A stretch of 64,000 bases of DNA from Candidatus Thiobius zoothamnicola (GCA_030826945.1 JAPQLC010000015.1:1-64000); one strand, 5' to 3'; shown: positions 1 to 9,800, counted from the stretch's first letter. A program made the numbers and translations. Notes: generated by a model not told the origin, from the letters alone.

Positions 1-65
1 ATTTTGACCGCAGGGCCTATGTAGGAAAACCGTTTAGCTATCGTGCAAAGGTCTCAGTTGGAAAA

Positions 66-473
66 GTGGCAGCACTTCCCACGCTGGAAAATGACGCACT
101 AAAGAAACTGTGGCGGGAGCTATTCGATGAACCTGCACCACGTAAAAAACGTGATTACCTGATCCCACGATTAGCCTGGCGAATACAGGAACTGGCTTAC
201 GGTGGTTTCACTGATGAAGTGCAGGATCGTATTAATAGATTGATGCGCAGCAAAGAGCAGATCAAACCCAGCAGCAATCGAACCAGGCGTCCTGTCATCG
301 GCACCAAACTGATCCGCGAATACCAAAGTGTGGAGCACCATGTCATGGTTGCCTGAAACGGCTTTGAATATCAGAACCGTATCTACCGCAGCCTGTCCCA
401 TGTTGCCAGAGAGATTACCGGCACCCGCTGGTCAGGCCCCTTGTTCTTCGGATTAAGCAGGAGTAGCAAATGA
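66..473 (+). pseudogene. DUF2924 family protein, interrupted by an in-frame stop
   Basis: The first part (GTG at 66 to TGA at 354-356) reads as the DUF2924 family, whose members are encoded directly upstream of large serine recombinases in phage-like elements. Motifs seen are AALPTL, LIPRLAWRIQELAYGG and GTKLIREYQSVEHHVMV. After the TGA the same frame continues with family-like sequence ([13 protein letters not shown], then [14 protein letters not shown]) and ends at 471-473, where TGA overlaps the recombinase ATG at 470. One nonsense codon therefore splits an otherwise intact frame. The open frame also runs upstream to the window edge, so the true start may lie at a codon before 66 or outside the window. 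The function of the family is not established. Confidence 0.75.
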
Positions 474-1631
474 CAGATTCAAAGAAACCTGTCCGCTGTA
501 TTGTTTACACTCGAAAGTCCTCCGAAGAAGGATTGGAGCAGGAATTCAATTCACTGGATGCGCAAAGAGAAGCCGGTGAAGCCTACATTTATTCCCAGAA
601 GCATGAAGGCTGGTTGCTCCTGCCCGATCAATATAATGATGGAGGAATATCCGGCGGCACCATGGACCGCCCCGGCCTGCAACAACTTCTGGCTGACGCT
701 GAACATTCTTCTTTCCTTCGCCCAGTTTGAGCGAGAGGTCACTGGCGAGCGCATACGCGACAAGATTGCGTTATCGAAAAAGAAAGGCATGTGGATGGGC
801 GGCCATGTACCGCTGGGCTATGACGTTGCGAGCCGCAAGCTGATTCCGAATGAACTGGAAACCGATCTCGTGCGCCGCATCTTCAATCGCTTCATACGGC
901 TGGGATCGACAACTCTGCTATGCAAGGAACTCAACGAGCAGGGCTTTCGCACCAAGCCCAGGCGCAGCCGTAACGGCAAAATGAATAATGGTTTCCCATT
1001 CAACAAAATCACCCTGTACAAGATTCTACACAACAGGATCTATCTCGGGGAAATACGCCATGGCGACAAATGGTATCCAGGCGAACATCAGGCCATTGTT
1101 GATCTCAATATGTGGGAAAAGGCGCACCGCATCATGTCCACAAACCGGCGGGAACGTGCCGGTAATGTCAGACGACAAACACCTGCGCCTCTCAAAGGGC
1201 TCTTATTCGGACCGGACGGCAAGGCGATGACGCCAACCCACACCATACGCCGCAATAAAAAGTACCGCTATTACATCACGAATACCGCCAATAAACGTGG
1301 GCATGAGGAATGCCCGGTACGCATGGTACGAGCCGGTGACATTGAAGGTATCGTCTTCGATCAGATCGAGACAATCTTCAAGAATCCGGCAATGGTTGTC
1401 AGTACCTGGGCCGTTGCCAACAACCTTGATGACGGCATCACCGAGGATGATGTCCGGGATGGTCTGCAAAATATCGAGGCCGTCTGGGACCACCTTTACC
1501 ACAAGGAGCAGGCTCGGCTGTTACAACTTTTCATCAAAAAGATCAGGATGGAACCGGAAGGCATCCACATCGACATCCGAACCAATGGCATCAACAGCCT
1601 AGTACTGGATCTGAAGGCAGCGGCACAATAG
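470..1631 (+). pseudogene. large serine recombinase, internally deleted and frameshifted
   Basis: The first 230 bases encode a serine-recombinase catalytic N-terminus (YTRKSSEEG with the expected nucleophilic Ser, then EQEFNSLDAQREA, DGGISGGTMDRP). A different frame then continues with LTLNILLSFAQFEREVTGERIRDK, a recombinase DNA-binding domain and a zinc-ribbon-like segment (CPVRM) through to a stop at 1631. Intact relatives carry roughly 55 more residues between these parts, including the YKVDRLTRS region with the active-site arginines. That segment is missing and the frame shifts by one at 693-703 (ctgacgctgaa), which reads as ADAE in frame one and LTLN in frame two. The product would be inactive. 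The gene overlaps the upstream DUF2924 gene (ATGA). Confidence 0.8.
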
Positions 1632-1648
1632 ACAAAGGAGATGAGCGC

Positions 1649-2060
1649 ATGAAGCCAACCATTAACCTCAACCGAGAAAGCGACCTGATCCAGATTTTCA
1701 TTCCCGCTCATCTTGGGCGGCATTCAGGCAAGAGAATCATCCTCTCACCAACAGGACAACCCGTGAATTCCGACCGCAATGAGGAGGCCGACGGTCACCT
1801 TGTTCAATGCTCTGATCAGAGCCCACCGATGGAACCGCTGGTTAAACAAAGGCAAATATAGCAACGTCAATCAAATTGCAGCCGAGGAAGGAATCAAAAG
1901 CCCCAGTTACGCATCCCGCGTTTTACGGCTGATACTGCTGGCCCCAGACATCCAAGAAAAGATTCTTCATAGCACCCACCCAGCCACCCTGACTTTGGCT
2001 GACTTCTTGAAGCCATTCCCGCAGCTATGGGAGCTGCAGAGGGAAAAGTTTGGTTTTTGA
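1649..2060 (+). pseudogene. recombinase-associated accessory protein, frameshifted
   Basis: This matches the third member of the DUF2924/recombinase cassette, a protein of about 130 residues of unknown role. The N-terminal part (ATG 1649, LGRHSGKRIILSPTG) is in one frame. The C-terminal part (TVTLFNALIRAHRWNRW, NQIAAEEG, SYASRVLRLILLAPDI, FPQLWELQREKFG) is in the next frame, with the switch around 1775-1790. The second half has the look of a small helix-turn-helix segment (IAAEEGIKSPSYASRVLRL). An AAGGAG-like site lies about ten bases upstream of the first ATG. A single indel explains the break. Confidence 0.65.
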
Positions 2061-2343
2061 TGCCCCGACAATAGCCACAATAAGCGAGCGCCATAGTTTT
2101 TCAGATACATTTTGCGGCACCGAAAATGCCAGTCGAACAAATCCGGTATAAAACATATAATTTGTTGTTTTTTATAGATTATACAAGCGTAACAACGGCA
2201 CTTGATGGGTACGCTTCCAAGGGGTGGTCACAGAGAATATCAGCCATAGAGAGAGCCAGAGCGGACGCATGTCGGGATGAAATGGAAATCGCCCGGTACG
2301 CTTGAAACGGTCGGAAGGCCCCGGAGTAGCGGGGTTCAGACAC
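2061..2343. other. non-coding stretch between the decayed recombinase cassette and tRNA-Ser
   Basis: I find no supported gene here. The only structured element I see is a short GC-rich hairpin (CCCCG / CGGGG at about 2317-2332). An open frame that crosses the tRNA and its terminator is a tRNA artefact. Any attachment-site scar of the adjacent decayed element would be expected in this stretch, but I cannot identify one. Confidence 0.4.
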
Positions 2344-2375
2344 AAAAAAACCGGTTTCAGAGAACCGGTTTTTTT
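2344..2375. terminator. bidirectional rho-independent terminator
   Basis: A stem AACCGGTT with a TCAGAG loop is flanked by a run of A on the left and a run of T on the right, so it can act in both directions. On the minus strand it lies immediately after the tRNA-Ser 3' end and would terminate that transcript. Confidence 0.85.
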
Positions 2376-2381
2376 GTTTAA

Positions 2382-2472
2382 TGGCGGAGAGAGAGGGATT
2401 CGAACCCTCGATAGGCGATTAACCTATACACACTTTCCAGGCGTGCTCCTTCAGCCACTCGGACATCTCTCC
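2382..2472 (-). tRNA. tRNA-Ser (GGA anticodon)
   Basis: The minus strand gives a 91-base class II tRNA including an encoded 3' CCA. The acceptor arm GGAGAGA pairs with TCTCTCC. The D-arm region is GTCCGAGTGGCTGAAGG, the anticodon loop CTGGAAA carries GGA (reads UCC/UCU), the long variable arm (GGTTAATCGCC) is typical of serine tRNAs, and the T arm has GGTTCGAATCC. It is followed on its own strand by a strong terminator and lies beside the decayed recombinase cassette. Confidence 0.95.
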
Positions 2473-2546
2473 AATTTGGCTTATGTTGCCATGCTAAACA
2501 GCAGCGGGAGACTGTACTGCATCCGCCAGACTATCGCAATAGCCTG

Positions 2547-2747
2547 TTAATCCATTGAGCAGGAGTTGTGATAAACAGACATGACGGATTTCAATTGAAC
2601 CAAGACTTCCTGTCGTTCGGCGACGCTCAAATCCTGGGTTTCAGGCAGTCGCTGACCCGCTTCTAAAGCGGCGATATCGCGCCAGACTGCGCTGCATCCT
2701 TTGCCGCATAGCATTTCGAGACATTGATCCACACGCTGTTGGGCCAT
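2547..2747 (-). CDS. small conserved Cys-containing protein, function unknown
   Basis: About 66 residues (MAQQRVDQCLEMLCGKGC...). The spacing of cysteines near the N-terminus (CLEMLCGKGC) and one near the C-terminus looks conserved in short gammaproteobacterial proteins that I recall lying downstream of metG. I know no assigned function. The ATG at 2747 is preferred over a GTG one codon upstream. The gene lies 66 bases downstream of metG on the same strand, so cotranscription is likely. No transmembrane segment or signal peptide is visible. Confidence 0.6.
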   Translation of the reverse strand: MAQQRVDQCLEMLCGKGCSAVWRDIAALEAGQRLPETQDLSVAERQEVLVQLKSVMSVYHNSCSMD

Positions 2748-2813
2748 CACATCATCCCTATTGGCTGGAACCCCAAAATAACCTCAATATACCCGAATCC
2801 AAGCTTGGAGCGA

Positions 2814-4847
2814 TCATTTTATTCTCATGCCTGGTTGGGCGCCACTGTCAGGACTGAGAAGAAACAAATCTTTTCCACCCGGCCCTGCCGCCAATACCAT
2901 GCCTTCGGATAGACCAAAACGCATTTTACGTGGTGCCAGATTTGCCACCATGACGGTGAGACGCCCTGCTAACTCTTGAGGTTGATAAGCTGATTTAATG
3001 CCAGCGAATACCTGGCGGTTCTCGCCGCCGAGATCCAACGTCAACCGTAGCAATTTATCCGCTTCTTTAATGGATTCCGCTTTAACGATGCGTACGATGC
3101 GTAAATCAATCTGCGCAAAAGCCTCATAATCAATCACATCAGCTATCGGATCCTGAGATAAGGTGGTATCCGCCATTTCAGTGCCTTGAGTTTGCGCTGC
3201 CAGATCTGTTTTGGAAGCTTCAACCATGTTTTGCACGTTATCCATGTCAACCCGCTTCATGAGAGGTTTGAATGGATTCAACCGATGCGCAATTAAAGGT
3301 TCTGTTTGGGAATGCCAAGTCATGGGTTCAACATTCAGGAATATTTCTGCTTGATTCGCCATGCTGGGCAATATGGGTTTCAAGTAACCGATCAAAACCC
3401 GGAACAGGTTAATACCCATCGAACAAATGTCTTGTAATGCTTGTTCTTCACCTGTTTGTTTGGCGATCACCCAAGGTGCTTTTTCGTCGATATACTGGTT
3501 AGCCCTGTCAGCCAGTTTCATGATGTCGCGCACGGCGCGGCCATACTCACGTTGTTCGTAGTAATCGGCGATTTGTTCGCCTGCCTGCACAAACTCGGCA
3601 TACAATGCTGGTTCAACGCAAGTTTCGGATAATTGGTTGGCGAAGCGTTTTTTGATGAAGCCTGCGCATCGGCTGGCGATGTTGACCACTTTACCCACCA
3701 GGTCTGCATTCACCCGCTGCACGAAATCTTCCAGATTCAGGTCAATATCATCCACCCGACGACTTAATTTCGCGGCGAAGTAGTAACGCAGATATTCTGG
3801 ATTCAGATGCTCAAGATAAGTGCGCGCCTTGATGAAAGTGCCGCGCGATTTAGACATTTTGGCCCCATCAACCGTCAAAAAACCATGGGCGAAGACCCCG
3901 CTGGGTTTGCGGTAGCCGGCACCATGCAGCATTGCCGGCCAGAACAGGGCATGGAAATAGATGATGTCTTTACCGATGAAGTGGTAAAGCTCCGTTTCTG
4001 AATCCGCCTGCCAAAAAGTGTCAAAATCAATGCTGTGCTGATCGCAGAAATGACGGAAGCTTGCCATGTAGCCAATGGGCGCATCTAACCAAACGTAGAA
4101 ATATTTATCTTCTGTATCCGGTATCGGGAAGCCAAAGTAAGGTGCATCGCGGGAAATATCCCAATCAGCCAAGCCGGCTTCAAACCATTCACCCAGTTTG
4201 TTGGCCACTTCGGTTTGTACATGACCAGCGAGATGCCAGTCCTTTAAAATTTGTTCAAAATCCGCTAATTGAAAAAACAGATGTTCGGACGCCTTTTCCA
4301 CGGGTTTGGTGCCAGACACAGCGGAAACCGGATGCTTGAGTTCGGTTGGCGAGTAAGTTGCGCCACAGACTTCACAATTATCGCCATATTGATCTTCAGC
4401 ACCGCATTTAGGGCAAGCGCCTTTAATAAAACGATCGGGTAAAAACATGCCGGCTTCCGGATCATAAGCCTGCAAGATGGTTTTTTGCGTAATATGCCCG
4501 GCATCCCGGTTTTTCACATAAATCGCGCGCGCAAGTTGTTCATTCTCTGGCGAATGCGTTGAATGATAGTGATCAAAATCGATGTGAAAGTCGGCGAAGT
4601 CTGCCGTATGTTCCTGCCAGATGCGCGCAATCAATGTTTCTGGTTCAATGCCTTCAAGGCGGGCGCGCAGCATAATCGGCGTGCCATGAGCGTCATCAGC
4701 ACAGACATAATAACATTCATGCCCACGCATCTTTTGGAAACGACTCCAGATATCCGTTTGGATATATTCCACCAAGTGCCCCAAGTGAATGGATCCGTTG
4801 GCGTAGGGTAAAGCGCTGGTGATCAGTATTTTACGTTTATCAGGCAT
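2814..4847 (-). CDS. metG: methionyl-tRNA synthetase
   Basis: Cytoplasmic class I aminoacyl-tRNA synthetase that charges tRNA-Met with methionine for initiation and elongation. 677 residues, usual for the long gammaproteobacterial form. Visible motifs are HLGH (residues 21-24, the HIGH signature), a zinc knuckle with Cys145, Cys148, Cys158 and Cys161, and KMSKS at 330-334. A C-terminal tRNA-binding (EMAP/OB-fold) domain covers roughly residues 575-677 ([24 protein letters not shown]). It is the first gene of a probable two-gene unit with the small Cys-containing protein. No anomaly seen. Confidence 0.97.
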   Translation of the reverse strand: MPDKRKILITSALPYANGSIHLGHLVEYIQTDIWSRFQKMRGHECYYVCADDAHGTPIMLRARLEGIEPETLIARIWQEHTADFADFHIDFDHYHSTHSPENEQLARAIYVKNRDAGHITQKTILQAYDPEAGMFLPDRFIKGACPKCGAEDQYGDNCEVCGATYSPTELKHPVSAVSGTKPVEKASEHLFFQLADFEQILKDWHLAGHVQTEVANKLGEWFEAGLADWDISRDAPYFGFPIPDTEDKYFYVWLDAPIGYMASFRHFCDQHSIDFDTFWQADSETELYHFIGKDIIYFHALFWPAMLHGAGYRKPSGVFAHGFLTVDGAKMSKSRGTFIKARTYLEHLNPEYLRYYFAAKLSRRVDDIDLNLEDFVQRVNADLVGKVVNIASRCAGFIKKRFANQLSETCVEPALYAEFVQAGEQIADYYEQREYGRAVRDIMKLADRANQYIDEKAPWVIAKQTGEEQALQDICSMGINLFRVLIGYLKPILPSMANQAEIFLNVEPMTWHSQTEPLIAHRLNPFKPLMKRVDMDNVQNMVEASKTDLAAQTQGTEMADTTLSQDPIADVIDYEAFAQIDLRIVRIVKAESIKEADKLLRLTLDLGGENRQVFAGIKSAYQPQELAGRLTVMVANLAPRKMRFGLSEGMVLAAGPGGKDLFLLSPDSGAQPGMRIK

Positions 4848-5039
4848 GCAAAGGATACTCGGCGTCAGAAAATTTAAGAAGGCGAGGAGGATAGTGCATT
4901 AATGGCGACTAACCTATCAGCTTTATCTGTCAATGCCTGAGCAACTCAAGCGCGACAAGCGATGACAGGATCAATGTTAGAAATCATTTGTTTGGCCATA
5001 TGTACCAGCCAGCACACCGCAGTCTCTTGACAAAATGAT

Positions 5040-5606
5040 CTAAGCTTTGGCGGTGCTTGCTTTATTTTGGCTTTCTGCATGGGCGGACTGATCAGGTGCA
5101 TTATCCTTACCGGCGGCTTGTAATTCTTTTTTCATTTCGGCAACGAAAAGTTTGCCAGCCGCCAGTTCCCGCTGAAAAAATACGCCAGCCCGTTTTACGT
5201 CAAAATCTTCCAATGTGCCGCCGGATTCAAAATGTATCACGAAAGTTTGGCCGACAGCGTACGTCAAGGCACCGGAGGTGATTGATAAACTGGCACCGCC
5301 AGCCAAGGTACCCACCCCGGGAATCAATTTCAACGCGCTGCTTAAACCTAATAAGCCAACGACAGGCAGAGAGCCGCCTGCCAAAGCAATCAATATCGGT
5401 TTGATATCCGTATCATCGAAAGGGACATCATAGAGTTCGCAGAGGCTGCGCAGCATATTCATCTGAGTGACTGTTAACGCTGCCACATCAAAAACGGGCA
5501 CAGGTACAAGGCTCAACGTTAAATTGGCGATAATATGCGTTTTAATCAGGCTGTTTGCCGTATCCAACCTCGCATGCAGGTTGTTCGGATCGTCTTCAGA
5601 TTGCAT
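5040..5606 (-). CDS. DUF697 family membrane-associated protein
   Basis: 188 residues with the DUF697 signature (VFDVAALTVTQMNMLRSLCELYDVPF) followed by two hydrophobic glycine-rich stretches (about residues 83-125) likely to be membrane segments. DUF697 is the C-terminal domain of YcjF/GTPase-like proteins. Here it stands alone with no GTPase domain in the gene and none adjacent. The charged Ala-rich tail (after about residue 160) looks disordered. Family knowledge gives no firm function. Confidence 0.75.
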   Translation of the reverse strand: MQSEDDPNNLHARLDTANSLIKTHIIANLTLSLVPVPVFDVAALTVTQMNMLRSLCELYDVPFDDTDIKPILIALAGGSLPVVGLLGLSSALKLIPGVGTLAGGASLSITSGALTYAVGQTFVIHFESGGTLEDFDVKRAGVFFQRELAAGKLFVAEMKKELQAAGKDNAPDQSAHAESQNKASTAKA

Positions 5607-5784
5607 CAGTGGTTCCCATTCAGTTAGTCACATTTATCCGTTGTTTAACGTAATGCCATACATTGGTCTGCCAGCACCCAGGTTGCCTAACAAGCGAGAA
5701 AAAGCCACGTCAAACCATACGTGACAATAAATCCGCTCAGTGTAACCTCGGCTTGGGTGCCGATATGTTAGCAGGCTGACTGGA

Positions 5785-6948
5785 TTAATGCTTGGCGTCA
5801 ACCAAATTCTGATAGACGTTGATTAGTTGTTGAGTTGTTGCTGAAACGCTCCATTCAGCTGCTTTAAGCTTACCTTCCTGGCTGCATTTTGCGTGCAATT
5901 CGGTATCCTTCAGTAAATCTGTCACAGCTTGACTGAATGCTTTCACATTCTCTGCAGAAACCAAGCCGCCGCGGCCATCCTGCATCACTTCAGCCGTGCC
6001 CATCACCGCCGTAGATACGACAGGGACACCCGCTTGCATTGCTTCTAATAGCACCAATCCCTGTGTTTCAGTATTGGAGGCGAAAATGAAAATATTGGCG
6101 GCGGCGTAACAGTCCGGCAATGCGTGTTTACTGGATAAATAACCCGTGAAGCGGATGTGCTGAGACAGGTTTTCTTGAATAGAACGCTTCTTTAACCTTT
6201 TTAAGGCCGGTCCATCGCCGACAATCACAAACAAAATGTCGGGTGTTTTTTGACGGACCTGATGGGTGACATCCAACAGGAAATCAATATTTTTTTCATG
6301 GGCGACTCTGCCAACGTACAGCATGATCGGGCGTTCGTCGGCCACTGCAAAACGTTGGCGGAAAACTGCTGCATCGCCTTGAGTAAAGGCGTTTTCTGGT
6401 ATGCCAGTCGGTATCACTGACACATGATCTTGAATACCGTAACGACGTAACACCTGCAGCATGGGTTGCGTCGGCACAACTATCTGGTCGAGTTGTCGGC
6501 ATTGACTTCGGGAAAAATAGCGAGCCGCATAGCGCAAAACTTTGCGCGGAAACCAAGGAAGATACTCCTCAAAATATTCCTCAAAATAAGTATGGTAGCT
6601 TCCCACGACAGGAATATTCAGTTGACGCGCCAAACTCATGCCTTGGTAATGGGCCACGAATGGTGTGTGAATATGCAGCACATCAAACTGTTGTTCTTTC
6701 AGATAAGTCAACCGTTTTCGGATGAGTCCAGGCCGCATATAACGGTCTTCCGGGTCCATCGGGATGTAATACGATGGGATGCGAATAATGTGAAAGCCAT
6801 CCTCTTCTTCGTACGGTTCGGTATATTCCGGCACAATTAAGGTGACATGATGGCCTTGACGCAACAACTCCTGACTAAAAGTGCGTATTGATGTTGACAC
6901 GCCGTTGACACGCGGGAAATAAACATCAGATATTTTGAGTATGCGCAT
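5785..6948 (-). CDS. glycosyltransferase family 4 (GT-B fold)
   Basis: Retaining nucleotide-sugar-dependent glycosyltransferase. The N-terminal glycine-rich acceptor domain begins MRILKISDVYFPRVNGVSTS, and a lipid-glycosyltransferase-like PSYYIPMDPEDRYMRPG region and HIHTPF follow. The C-terminal donor domain has LYVGRVAHEKN and the EX7E-type segment ASNTETQGLVLLEAMQAGVPVV. It resembles the GT4 enzymes that glycosylate diacylglycerol or phosphatidylinositol-type lipids, but the acceptor cannot be told from sequence. A longer frame starts at 7041; I chose the ATG at 6948 because homology begins there. It stands alone between the DUF697 gene and bamD. Confidence 0.85.
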   Translation of the reverse strand: MRILKISDVYFPRVNGVSTSIRTFSQELLRQGHHVTLIVPEYTEPYEEEDGFHIIRIPSYYIPMDPEDRYMRPGLIRKRLTYLKEQQFDVLHIHTPFVAHYQGMSLARQLNIPVVGSYHTYFEEYFEEYLPWFPRKVLRYAARYFSRSQCRQLDQIVVPTQPMLQVLRRYGIQDHVSVIPTGIPENAFTQGDAAVFRQRFAVADERPIMLYVGRVAHEKNIDFLLDVTHQVRQKTPDILFVIVGDGPALKRLKKRSIQENLSQHIRFTGYLSSKHALPDCYAAANIFIFASNTETQGLVLLEAMQAGVPVVSTAVMGTAEVMQDGRGGLVSAENVKAFSQAVTDLLKDTELHAKCSQEGKLKAAEWSVSATTQQLINVYQNLVDAKH

Positions 6949-7138
6949 AGGGGAAGCGTTAAATAAATCATCCTGAATAGGCGAAAAATCTTTTCCAGAA
7001 AGATTTTTCGCCTCAGTTGCAGAGACGCGAGAATGCATCAAACAACAAACTGAGTTTACTGGACGACAATGCGTATTTGAGATGGCTTTTTTAACACCGT
7101 GTCGCGTTGTCGTCCGGACGGCATTCCAATCCCTCGCG

Positions 7139-7957
7139 TTAATTAAGATCCAGATTAAAATATTGCCAGATGCCTTCTATCCAGGTGGGGTTCTCCAGCT
7201 TCTGCAAGGGATCCTCGACCAGCGCAGCGGTATTCCGGTTAGCGTCAAGGACGCGTTGAGCATCTTCAGCCAAAGTCGTCAAACCCAAATGCCCGTAGGC
7301 ATCAATCATGATTTGTAGTGCAGACGCTAAGGAAGGCGTGCGTTGATAATTTTGCACCACATAATTCGCGCGATTGGCGGCGGCGAGGAAAGCACCGCGT
7401 TTCATGTAATAACGTGCGACATGAATTTCATATCTGGCCAGATTGTTGCGCAAAAATAACATGCGCTTACGTGCATCCTGTGCATAATCTGAATCTGCAT
7501 ACTGAGTAACGATCATCTCAAAATTACGGTATGCATCCAAAGTGGAGCCAGGATCACGTTGGGAAACATCTGTCGGCACTAAGAAATCAAATACTCCCTC
7601 CCTACGATCAAAGTTGGCCATGCCTTTCAGATAATAGGCATAAGCAACTGCCGGATGCTGGGGGTGGAATTTAATAAACCGGTCAGCGGCCGCTAATGCG
7701 GATTCCGGCTCATTAAAACGGTAATAGGCATAAGCAACATTCAACTGGGTTTGCGGAATGTGTTTACCATATGGATACCGTGACTCAAGAATTTCATAAT
7801 ATCGGATGGCCCGATCATAATTCCCGGCGCGCAGTTGGTCGCCAGCTTCAATAAAAAGCTGTTGCTGGCTCCAGGCTTTTGTTTCATCCGTTTCTTCCAA
7901 GGCCGAACATCCAGCCAAGAAAATAATCAGCGCAATTAACCCAATAGGATGGAGCAT
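7139..7957 (-). CDS. bamD: outer membrane protein assembly factor BamD
   Basis: Essential lipoprotein of the BAM complex that inserts beta-barrel proteins into the outer membrane. The N-terminus is a lipoprotein signal with lipobox LAGC (Cys17 from ATG 7957). It is followed by TPR-like repeats such as YDRAIRYYEILESRYPYG and PESALAAADRFIKFHPQHP, the typical BamD order. About 272 residues, slightly longer than E. coli BamD. The ATG at 7957 is preferred over the in-frame TTG at 7963. rluD, its common divergent neighbour, is absent from this position. Confidence 0.93.
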   Translation of the reverse strand: MLHPIGLIALIIFLAGCSALEETDETKAWSQQQLFIEAGDQLRAGNYDRAIRYYEILESRYPYGKHIPQTQLNVAYAYYRFNEPESALAAADRFIKFHPQHPAVAYAYYLKGMANFDRREGVFDFLVPTDVSQRDPGSTLDAYRNFEMIVTQYADSDYAQDARKRMLFLRNNLARYEIHVARYYMKRGAFLAAANRANYVVQNYQRTPSLASALQIMIDAYGHLGLTTLAEDAQRVLDANRNTAALVEDPLQKLENPTWIEGIWQYFNLDLN

Positions 7958-8131
7958 AAACAATGATGCGGCAAAGTAAGATGGCAGCTGATTATAACGT
8001 TAATCTGCTCCGGTTCAATTCCGGCAGCTTGCTGCGTTACGGCATCATTCCAGACTGGGTGCCCGAAATGATGATTCGGGGCGATCAACCTCGTTATGTC
8101 TCCAGGTTGGTCACCCTTGGTAATCCAGTAT

Positions 8132-8575
8132 CTATGCAGCGGATGTTTTTTGTGACAGCCAGTAACTGTAATCAGTCTGGATATTTTCTATCATTTCGGC
8201 GCAGTTAACGGCTTGCTGGGTGAATAAGGCATTCCACATCCCCAGGATATTGCATTCTTGTGCAACATGCTTAGAGAGGGTGTTCGCTTCTTTCAATTCC
8301 TGATATTCCTGAGTAATACCCACCATGCCGGTCAACCAGTTCGCTTGATAATCAAGGATGCGGCTGGAAATTGCCTGCTGCAAGTGTAAGTATTCCAACA
8401 AGACTTTATTGTCGAAAAAAGCCGGGAGCAACGAGGCTTCATCCATCCGCTGTGTGAGCGTGGCTGATATCTGTTGCTGTAACATTTTTCCCACTTTATA
8501 AGCGCGCGCCACGTAAGGGGGATGAGAATGATCAGTCACCATAGGATCTGACTGCACGGTTTGTTGATGATTCAT
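8132..8575 (-). CDS. phasin-like helical protein, putative
   Basis: 147 residues, predicted almost entirely helical, with no signal peptide and no clear membrane segment. The central part (FFDNKVLLEYLHLQQAISSR and the following LDYQANWLTGMVGI) and the tail (MWNALFTQQAVNCAEMIENI) resemble amphipathic helices of granule-binding phasins. It lies 15 bases downstream of a PHB-depolymerase-family gene on the same strand, which supports a role at polyhydroxyalkanoate granules. This assignment is inference from context and helix pattern. I do not see a named family motif. Confidence 0.5.
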   Translation of the reverse strand: MNHQQTVQSDPMVTDHSHPPYVARAYKVGKMLQQQISATLTQRMDEASLLPAFFDNKVLLEYLHLQQAISSRILDYQANWLTGMVGITQEYQELKEANTLSKHVAQECNILGMWNALFTQQAVNCAEMIENIQTDYSYWLSQKTSAA

Positions 8576-8590
8576 CGTGAACTTTCCTTA

Positions 8591-9649
8591 TTATCCGCCC
8601 AAGCGTTCGAGCATTGCGTGAATGGCTTTAATTTGAATAGCATTTTGGGTGTAGTAATCGGGTTCTTTAGGGTTTAGGCATGAATAGCCCCACCAATCCC
8701 AACAACCGTCTGGGTTTTGTGTCACCCCGTCATCCGTGCCTTCAGCTTGTGGGTAGAGCACGATAATGTTGTTGGCGTCGGCGATCTCATTGTAGCCTGT
8801 GGTCGTAAAATAACGGTTGCCGTAGGGGGGGATATTCTGAGTATCCGCTTTCCCATTTTTATACAGGGTATAGTTATATCCCTGTTTGCAGCCGTGCAGC
8901 GCGATATGTACTTTCGCTGGTGCCTCGCCTTTCTCCACTGCATCCGGTATATAGGCATATCCGAAGCGGCTCATGCTGGCGCGTGTTTCGTTATTGAAGA
9001 ATTCTCTCTGATCAAACCGCACGATACGACCGCTTAGCGTCTTCGCCGGGGGATTCAAGTCAGGATAAATGTGGCGTAGGATATCGTGGGATTGCATGAA
9101 ACCACCTTGATTGATATAAGGCGGTTGATTGGTTTCCAGGGGTGAGTGTTCAGGGTTATCCGTGATGATGGAGTGTCCTGCGGCGACCTTTTGGTGATAA
9201 ACGATATTTTGGGGTTGAACGCCAAGCTGTTTGTAAAATTGTTTGGTACGCTCAACGACGGTTGAAAATACGACTTTGTCTTCGCTGCCGGTAAAAATAT
9301 AAAGCCGGTCATCAGCAAGATGCTCAATGGCGTCAATTTCACCCTCTTTAGCTGACGCAATGGCAAGCTGAGCCAATTTCCCCGGATCAGGCGCGGTTTC
9401 AGGCGTCAGTGGACTCATGCAAATGAAAAGAGAACTCAGAATATTGGCGTCCACTTTTTTCATCGCCTTTGCTCTGAAAGAGTCAGCACACCGGTAAGGC
9501 CCGCCAGCGATGATGCCAGCACCAACGAAGCTTGCCGAATGGGCCATGTGCATTTGCACTGTCATGAAAGCCCCGGATGAGAGTCCGGAAATGGAACTCT
9601 GACCCCGTTGAACATCGTATTTACGGAGTTGTTTTACATCTTCGATCAT
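8591..9649 (-). CDS. PHB depolymerase family esterase
   Basis: Alpha/beta-hydrolase of the poly(3-hydroxybutyrate) depolymerase/esterase group, expected to hydrolyse ester bonds of PHB or short oligomers. The nucleophile elbow is GLSSGAF (G-x-S-x-G). A second characteristic block contains HIALHGCKQGYN, IVLYPQAEGT and CWDWWGY. A histidine in AAGHSI may complete the triad. No signal peptide is visible, so an intracellular enzyme is likely. The ATG at 9649 has AGGA eight bases upstream; the longer frame starts with TTG at 9673. The probable operon partner is the phasin-like gene. Confidence 0.8.
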   Translation of the reverse strand: MIEDVKQLRKYDVQRGQSSISGLSSGAFMTVQMHMAHSASFVGAGIIAGGPYRCADSFRAKAMKKVDANILSSLFICMSPLTPETAPDPGKLAQLAIASAKEGEIDAIEHLADDRLYIFTGSEDKVVFSTVVERTKQFYKQLGVQPQNIVYHQKVAAGHSIITDNPEHSPLETNQPPYINQGGFMQSHDILRHIYPDLNPPAKTLSGRIVRFDQREFFNNETRASMSRFGYAYIPDAVEKGEAPAKVHIALHGCKQGYNYTLYKNGKADTQNIPPYGNRYFTTTGYNEIADANNIIVLYPQAEGTDDGVTQNPDGCWDWWGYSCLNPKEPDYYTQNAIQIKAIHAMLERLGG

Positions 9650-9800
9650 GTTCGGTTTCCTGTGAATGATCAATCCTTTCCTGTTGGCAGATGCTATTGC
9701 GCATTTATTACCAGATTCTTACGCACTGATGGGTCTAAATCTATTGGGCAATAAATTTTAACAATGAGAGTGAAGATCAATATGGATACGGTAATCACAT

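Noticed and set aside
2302-2550. Open frame on the plus strand over the tRNA-Ser with the string GERGIRTLDRRLTY
   Set aside because: This is the well-known false protein made by translating the complement of a serine tRNA; it runs through the terminator and tRNA.
7963-8208. 81-residue plus-strand frame between bamD and the phasin-like gene
   Set aside because: It overlaps the end of the phasin-like gene, has no family pattern and no good ribosome-binding site.
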